From Ashinkailepas kermadecensis (taxonomy: Eukaryota > Arthropoda > Thecostraca > Neolepadidae): DNA of 64,000 nucleotides. Below, in pieces: positions 48,701 through 57,700 of the stretch. The stretch is taken from the NCBI GenBank assembly GCA_034440615.1, contig JAOTOM010004317.1, forward strand, positions 1-64,000. The letters are read 5' to 3'. The notes beneath the pieces are model-generated. The model did no database searches, was not told the origin of the DNA, and was given only the letters and a program-made list of their open reading frames with translations. The translations under genes and the position numbers were made by a program. The first letter of the stretch is position 1. Each line of letters opens with the position of its first letter.

Positions 48701-51700
48701 AATACTTTTGGGGAACCCCCCCACCCCCCACCCCCACAACTAATGTTGCTGAGGCTTAATATGGACGTTGGCTGGTTGATTTATTTGCGGTTTCGGGGCA
48801 CATGAACTGCTAATGGTTGTTTAACGACCATATGCGTTGCTTTCATAGCATTGCATAGGACCAATGGCACAGCCAGGATTTTCTTAAGGGGGCGACCAAA
48901 AAAAATGTCGAGGGGCAGAGATCGCTTTCGGCGCGCGAGGCGTGCAGAGGATTTCTGGCTTTGTGTTTCGAAAATCCCACAATTTCTTATTTGGTCCAGT
49001 GTATTCTTGGTTGCTAAGGGGTGCGCCCTGGCTGCGCCTGTGCATATGACTGCAGGTATGTATTCTTCACTGAATGTGCCAAGACACGAACTGTTTGAGG
49101 AAACGGCCTTTATTCATGTCTCCTGGACCTGCTAGTGCTAAATGAATCTAAAATATTATATTCTTGAAAGTAGATGTTGCTTTCCGTTAATCAAAATCAT
49201 ATTACTCCATTTAATAAGTGGGAAGCTTCATCCGTTTCACAGAGCGTTCACCGTGTTACGCCAAAAAAAGATAAATCAGTTTCTTTTGCGTAGAGTTCTG
49301 CAATATGTTGCAAAACATTCAGAATGGTGCGAATACATCCTAACGTATCTACAGGTCGATGGAAGCCAACACCGCTTTGGCGTCACAGTCCTGAAGTGTT
49401 GATTGCGGCAGTGACGTAACGAAGGGGGAGGGGTCAAATGCCCCCCACCCCACCCCACCCCACCCCCACCCCACCCCCACCCCCCAACCCATGAGATGTG
49501 TTTTCCCCAAAAATCAGGCCGATGCCCCAACAATCGCTTCGGGGCCCGCAAAATACATGAATTATGGGCTAGCAAAATTAATTTGAGCCACGAAGATCAC
49601 TCTGAGCCCCATAAATCGGACTTAAATGTCCCACAAAACCACCCGGCCCCGAAAAAAAAACACGTACGGGGCCCCGAAAAGACATGTCAGTGGCCCACAA
49701 AAAATCGCCGGGGCCAAAAATATCGCTCCGGGATCCGACAAAATGAAACCTGCCGAGTCTCAAAAATCGGGTCGGAAACAAATATATCGCACTGAGAGCC
49801 CAATAGTTGAGCCGGAACTCCAAACAATATGTCAGGAACCCGAAAGGCAACCGGAAATCCGAGAGCTTTTGAAGGTCATGACAAATCGCACTGGGTCCGG
49901 AAAACTTGCGCCAGGCTCTGATAACTCACATCGGGACCGAAAAATATCACGTCTCGGCCCGAAAAAGAATCGCGATGGTTCCCGAAAAAGTGCTCCGGAG
50001 CCCCATAAAACCGCCCCGGAGCCCCACAAAATCGAACTGGAGCCCCAAAAAATCGCGCTGAAGTCCCGTCGCCTTCCGTCGGTGACCACAAAACTTTATA
50101 TCGGGTCCCAAATAAGAACAGCGGGGTCCCAAATAAAAACAGCGGGGTCCCAAAAGCACAACGGGAGCACGAAGTTACACCGGGTCCCACAAGGAAGCGA
50201 TTGAGCTATAAAATATGTGCCCGGCACTAAAACATCGGGAGCCACCAAAAACACACCGGAGGCCCTTAAAACGTCCCGGCTCCGGAGACCCTCAAAGCAA
50301 ACCGGAGCTGCAAAGACGGCTTGAGGGCCTCAAAAACAGGCTGGGACACAGAAAGCGGTGTGGCTCTAAAAATAAATGCCGGGGCACCAAATACACACAT
50401 CGAGTGATCAAGCGGTCGAGCGACCAAAACCAGCTGGTCCTTCAAAAACAGTGTTTCCACAAAAGGCGACAAAGCGTTGAAAAGCGTCGGACTCTCAAAC
50501 ACGCGCCGGTGACCCCAAAAGTGCACCCGCGCTCTAAAACACATCGGGAAGCAAAACTAAACGTAACGGGCCATGAAAAGAATGTCTAATCAGTGGCTCG
50601 GTTCGACACCAATCTGAGAGCAAATGTAAACAAAAATGTCCCCAAAAATGTCTGCGTGTCCCCTTCAAGTCCACTTGCCCCTTCCTCCCTGAAGCAAATA
50701 CTAGGTACACCACTAGTTTGCGGGCATATACTTCCAACCACGCTCCGATAGCGCATGCTTGAGAAAGTGGAGAAGAAAATTGCGTACCAAGAGCAGGTGT
50801 TAACACGGTGTAATCTGTTGCAATCTGTTTTGCAGACTCCCCAGCCTGGTCCTTAATGATGTTCTTTCGAAGTATCATGTGGTAATGTGGTAGATATCTT
50901 TTACACTCCATCAGCCTCATTCAAGGCAGCAGCGAGAGCATACATTTGTGGTTTCGATGGTGTCGGGGTAATCCGGTGTAAATACCGCACAACCGCACTA
51001 ATTATGTGTAAATACCGCACAATCACACTAATTATCTACTTGGTTGAACATTCAATTTAAAACTACCAGGAAAATATAAGTCGACGCCTGTGTGAACGCA
51101 CTCTTGACGCCCCGTTCAAGCCGGGTGAGACGGCTTCAGAGCCTATAATAGCGCCACCTATAACTGCGAGTGCTAGACGCAGCATATGGCAGCGCCACCT
51201 ATGAAGTTAACGCCACAGTCGGAGGAAGGCCTACACTTGTGGCGCCACCATACAGCAGTTGTTATAACTATGGGTTCAACTCATTGCCGTTAGAGGCGAC
51301 AAGCCGGCGGTATGTCACGCACCGCTGCGAAACATCGCCAGCTCGCCAACGGAAGCTAAACCAACCGGCCGCCAATTTCAGTCTGCTGACCCGTGACTTG
51401 ACCTTGTCGCCCACGGCCCGCAGAAAGGAATGCGGCAGAAAACGACTCGTCGGTGCCACTTAATAAGCTCGGCATGGAAGGCCACAGCAGCACGCAACCG
51501 GGCACCAGCTCACTGACGGGGTATTTCGGAGTGCCGGAGTGCCGGGGTATTTCGGAGTGCCGGAATGTAGCATCAGCGACGCGCGCGGGTGGAATTTCAC
51601 GTGTGAAGTCGATGTGGCCAGTGACAGTGTGACAAAATGACACTGCAGTGATATGGCATGGATAAAACAGGTCCACTTCACGAAAATTGGTGTTGAGTAA

Positions 51701-54700
51701 GCGATACTTTGCACGCTGCATTGCCTCTCACGTTGACACCCGGTGGATCACTAAAAAAAAGATGTTCGAATTTTTCCTCGAGTGACTTTATGAACCAGTG
51801 TTGTATGCAAAGCAAACATTATTATGTGAACCCTGGCCCCACCACCCCATTCGTGATCTCCAGCTCAACGACATAATTTTCACTGGAAGTTTAATGTGCC
51901 GTCAATGCACGGTCACGGTCCGGGCAATATCGGGCCAGTTGCCAACCGACAGTCCTAGCCGGAGACTATATAAATGCGAGCGCGTGAAGCGACTCGAATC
52001 CTGTCTTGCCAGGACAGGGGATACCAATGCAAGTCGGCGCTCTAACTATTTAAGATATATGGTGACAAACTGACATGTAAGCGTGTAGTCGAAACGTAAG
52101 AAAGGCAAGGCAAAAGCCACGTCGGAACATTTGCAACATGTTGCCAGTATTTGCAACATGTCAAATGCGAAGACTCCTGGCCTGGCGGTGAGCGTTCTGC
52201 CGACGAGCACGGCCACCGAGCTGAGGCAGCAATGACACTATGGGTTATGATGACACTATGACAATATGACCTGAGGCATTCGACGACCTGAGGAGCTATT
52301 GCACCAATGGGCGCTGTGTAAACCGAATGTACCTACAGTGTTCAATATCCCACCCGGTCATGATTCGTCGGCAGAGCCCGTGCTCCTGCCTACCACTGTT
52401 CCCATTGTTACCACTGTACGGTGTTCAAACTATAGGGATAAGTTTGATATCGAGCGAGCCTCAGCACCATGCACTAGGCTCTGAAACACGAAAGGTTCAT
52501 CGGAGATTATCTAAGGTTCATCTCCAGCACGCGGAGATCAGGAGACCACCGGCTGGTCCATGTCTGGCCAGTCTGCCTTCCGTAGGCCGCATGCACACAG
52601 TGCCTACAAGTCCTGTCACTTATCAGCCAGCACGTACACACACCGCCAGCACCATCAGGTCCTGTCCCTTATCAGCCAGCACGTACACACACCGCCAGCA
52701 CCATCAGGTCCTGTACCTTATCAGCCAGCACGTACACACACCGCCAGCACCATCAGGTCCTGTACCTTATCAGCTAGCATGTAAACACACCGCCAGCACC
52801 ATCAGGTCCTGTACCTTATCAGCCAGCACGTACACGCCGCCAATGGCCTGCGACACGTCAGACTCGAGTCCAGCAGCCGCAGAGTGCCTGCGGCGCGCAC
52901 CTTCCGTCAGCCAGCCACTCACACCACGTCAGTGGCGCCACAAATAGAGCGGGCTCCACCTAAAAAGCGGCTTTCTCGGCGCACTGCAGCGCACAGCTGC
53001 ACCTGCGGCACCTGTCGCGCACCGGTGGTGGCGGCGGGACGGCGGCCGCGCCAGGATGGCCGGACGGCCGGCTCGGGTCTGTTCTCACCCCCCCCCGCGG
53101 CCGGCTCGGGTCTGCTCTCACCCCGCCGCGGCTGGTTCAGGTCTGCCCCCCTCACCACGACGCGGCAAGCTCAGGTCTGATTTCACCCCACGGCGGCCAG
53201 CCCGGGTCTGTTCTCACCCCGTCCCAGCCGGAAGCTCGGGTCTGATCTCACCCCGCCGTGGCCGGCTCGGGTCTGCTCTCACCCCGCCGCGGCTGGTTCA
53301 GGTCTGCCCCCCTCACCACGACGCGGCAAGCTCAGGTCTGATTTCACCCCGCGGCGGTCGGCCCGGGTCTGCCCCAACCCCCATCCCACCCCCACCCCGA
53401 CGCGGCAAGCTCAGGTCTGATCTCACCCCACCGTGGCCGGCTCGAGTCTGCTCTCACCCCGCCGTGGCCGGCTCGGGTCTGCTCTCACCCCACGTGACGT
53501 CCGGCGCTGCCAAATGCAGTCGGATTTGGCCGCTCTGCTCGCACAGCTGCGCAATGTCCGCAGAGCCGCGACGACTTATTTACGGACAACCGGACCACGC
53601 TTGTGGTCCTTTTTCTCTTTTCTCTCTTTTTTTCTCTCTCTTTTATCTCTTTTTTACGTAACCGTACTTTTGGGGTCCCACGCGAACGCCACCGATGTGT
53701 CGCTGACCCATAGATTGGGTTGGCAAAGGAGCCGCTGGATCGCCTGACCATAACCCATTGGCCGAGCTGGTAGAGGAAAAACTGGATCGCCTGACCATAA
53801 CCCATACACCGGGTTGGTAAAGGAGCGGCTATATCGCCGGGCAATAAGCCACATACCTAGTAAATTATTATCGGGGTGGGGCCACAGCCTGGTTCAATGT
53901 CTGTGAACCTGGCGAGAAAAAAAAACTGCAGCTTCATACGCTACATATCAATTGTGTCCCTATGCTACGTCGTGTTTGTTTAGCCAGCTCGCTGCACTCA
54001 TACCTTCCTTTGTTGCCTTTCAGGAGCAAATTGCCGCTCACAAGCGCCGTTCATGTTTATTCATGTACGCATATCAAATGCATATTGACCTGATGTCGCA
54101 GGTTTGCTTTTTACTCAAGCAGTCACTCAACGCTCCGCTAGTACAATTATCTGTACGTTTGTGTATGTACATGCGAAGCAAAGAGCAAAGCAAAAAGCAA
54201 AGCAAAGATCAAATCAAACAATGAATAAGAACAATGTGTTCTTGACGCACAGCTAAGTTATTCTAATTTGGGACAAATATTTGGGCTGCCCCCACGGTGC
54301 AGAGATCCGCCTATTCACATCCGTCAATTATGCATACCGAGGCCACCTCAGGGCGCCCTTGTCACGCATTGCATTTGTGAACTAGGCATTGCTTTTGCAA
54401 CCACGGTGCAGCTGCAAAAGAATTCAAAGCACGAGCTGAAGCCGTGATGTCCAATGTCAATGGCTTTGTGTTATTTTTTAGTTTGAGCTGTATGCGAACA
54501 ATTAGATACCTTGTCCAGCGACCGAGAGGGCTGAGCTGACCGACATCGTCCCTAAGCTGCAGAATAGGGCCCCTGAGCTGACCGAAAGCCTATGAACTGT
54601 AGAGCAGGGCCTCTGAGCTGACGCAGGGCTTCTTAGCTGAGTGAGACAGCCCCAGAGCTTACGGAGAGGGGCCCTGAGCTGGCGGAGGGCCCCGAGGTGA

Positions 54701-57700
54701 CGGAGAGGGGCCCTGAGCTGACGGAGAGGGGCCCTGAACTGACGGAGAAGGGCTCTGAACTAGCGGAGAGGGGCCTGAACTGGCGGAGAGGGGCCTTGAA
54801 CTAACGGAGAGGCTACCTGACGCTGAATAGCTGAATGGGAAACCCCATGATCTGAAGGAGAGGGCCCCCGAGCATAAGACCCCACATCTGAAAAAGCGGG
54901 CTCTTGAGCTGACGGCTTGACAGGGAGGGTCCAAACAGACGGAGAGGAGCCTTACCAGCTCAGCGGGCCCCTAACTGGGAAGGGCCCAGTGCCGTCAGGG
55001 ACTGTTTCTAATTGGGTGATTCACGACGCACTTTGTGCAATTGCTAATCGGCGCCGCCCACACTGTTTCGCCGGTGGGCCGCGGGATTGGAAAATGTCCG
55101 AGCGGTGTACACACCTTGTCGGCGAGAGGCTCCCAAGCCGACAAAGAGAGACGGAACTGATGGGGATGGCTCTGTGCCAACGGAGAAGGTCTGAAGCCGA
55201 TGGAAATGTTCCATATTCGGCAGAGGGTGAAGGCCCCCCCCCCGAAAAGGCTTTCAAATAAGCATAGGGACCCACAAAATGTGTATGGAAGCTTCCATAC
55301 CTCGCATTTAGTGATCGTACACCTTCATCAACATACAAGGCCCCTTGGGTTTAACGTTAGCGCGATACTGCCCTTTATATATCGATATATAAAGATACGT
55401 ATAATTACATATCTTTATATATACGTTATTATCAACCTACTTGTATATCAATCTGTTTTATTTCTGTCTCATTGATCTCACCCTCTCTGATTCCTACCCT
55501 TCAAGTTTCTATCCTGCTCTTGACCATTCTACATCTGGCCAATGGCCTCTATCAGACAGGAAACGTTGCCATCACCGGAGAGACATTGACCGCGCACCGG
55601 GCCCAGTCCGCATTCCTGGCCCGGCTACACAGGGCGTGCCGTTCTGGGTCGCACCACTTCTTACACTAGCTCGGCCGATGGAGACAGCAAGAGAGAGAGG
55701 GAGATGGAGAGAGGGAGATGGAGAGAGAGGGAGATGGAGATAGAGGGAGAGGGGGAGATGGAGATAGAGGGAGATGGAGAGAGAGGGAGAGGGAGAGAGA
55801 GGGAGAGAGAAAGAGAGAGAGAGAACGGGCACAAAATAGAATGAATGGACAGAGAAAGATGTACGGAAGGACGGAAAGGAGAAAGAATGAAAGAACAAAA
55901 AATGGAAAGAAGGAAACTGAAAGGAAGAAAGACCAGAAGAAAGAAGCAAATAAAGAAGCAGGGAAACAACTAAAGAAAAGAGAACGAAATAAAGTAAGAA
56001 AAGAAGGAAAAAATGAAGTAATCAGCATGTGAAGATCAAGCTCGATACCAAATAACATTACTTTCGACAACCGATGGCTCTCTGACAGCGGGGGCATTCA
56101 ATCAGCATAGATTCCATTCAGGGCTAATATAGCAGAGAAGCCACACTGATTACTGTAAGCTTCAGATGTCTCGGTGTGGACCATATGCCAAGTGTTGCCC
56201 CCTGGACATTGGGGCGGACTCGAGATAACTTCGGTCTCAGATCCGTCTGTAGTCTACTTCTAGACCGGATCTGGAGCCGTCTCTGGTCCACTTCTAGTCC
56301 GGATCTGGAGCTGTCTCTGGTCCACTTCTAGTCCGGATCTGGAGCCGTCTCTGGTCCACTTCTAGTCCGGATCTGGAGCCGTCTCTGGTCCACTTCTAGT
56401 CCGGATCTGGAGCTGTCTCTGGTCCACTTCTAGTCCGGATCTGGAGCTGTCTCTGGTCCACTTCTAGTCCGGATCTGGAGCTGTCTCTGGTGTGACTCTG
56501 GAGAGAGCTCCGATTGGTCTTTGATGCAGCGCTGCTCTGGTACCGTTCCGGGTGTGGGTCGGAGCTATGGCAGGCTTGTCTCGTGCTCAACAGTCCGTCG
56601 AGCTGTGGAGCGTGCCCTTCTCGGTAGTAACGTCGATGTACAGAGGTCGCTGAGGGACGGTGAGGTCACAGGCTGTGATAGGAAGTCCTGCGGTGTCATG
56701 GCAGAAAAGCTCAGTTGGAAGCCGTTGGCGGGATGGTGGCGAGAAACCGTCGGCATAGACCCACTCACGAGTCACACGACACCGCTGACGGGAGTCACAC
56801 GGCACAATTCACAGGAACCACACCCCCCCCAACAGAAACACACAACACCACCTACGGGATACACACACGCTGGCGGTAGTCACACCACACCGCTGGCGGG
56901 AGTCACCACATCGCTGACGGGAGTCACACCACCCTGCTGACGGGAGTCACACCACCCTGCTGACGGGAGTCACACCACACCGCTGGCGGGAGTCACACCA
57001 CCCCGCTGACGGGAGTCACACCACACCGCTGGCGGGAGTCACACCACACCGCTGGCGGGAGTCACACCACCCCGCTGACGGGAGTCACACCACCCCGCTG
57101 ACGGGAGTCACACCACACCGCTGGCGGGAGTCACACCACCCCGCTGACGGGAGTCACACCACCCCGCTGACGGGAGTCACACCACACCGCTGACGGGAGT
57201 CACACGACACCGCTGGCGGGAGTCACACCACCCCGCTGACGGGAGTCACACCACCCCGCTGACGGGAGTCACACCACCCCGCTGACGGGAGTCACACCAC
57301 CCCGCTGACGGGAGTCACACCACACCGCTGACGGGAGTCACACCACACCGCTGGCGGGAGTCACACCACACCGCTGGCGGGAGTCACACCACCCCGCTGA
57401 CGGGAGTCACACCACCCCGCTGACGGGAGTCACACCACCCTGCTGACGGGAGTCACACCACACCGCTGGCGGGAGTCACACCAGCCCGCTGACGGGAGTC
57501 ACACCACCCCGCTGACGGGAGTCACACGACACCGCTGGCGGGAGTCACACCACACCGCTGGCGGGAGTCGCACCAGCCCGCTGACGGGAGTCACACCACA
57601 CCGCTGACGCGAGGTATGCACGACCCCGTTGGGCGCCGAGAGCACAGCCGGCTAGCGCAGGGCAATGGCTACCGAGGTCGTGTCCGCTGTCGTCTCGTAT

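Noticed and set aside
50534..50920. 128-codon minus-strand frame with ordinary amino-acid content
   Set aside because: No family recognised and no splice or start support; could be a decayed element but cannot be shown.
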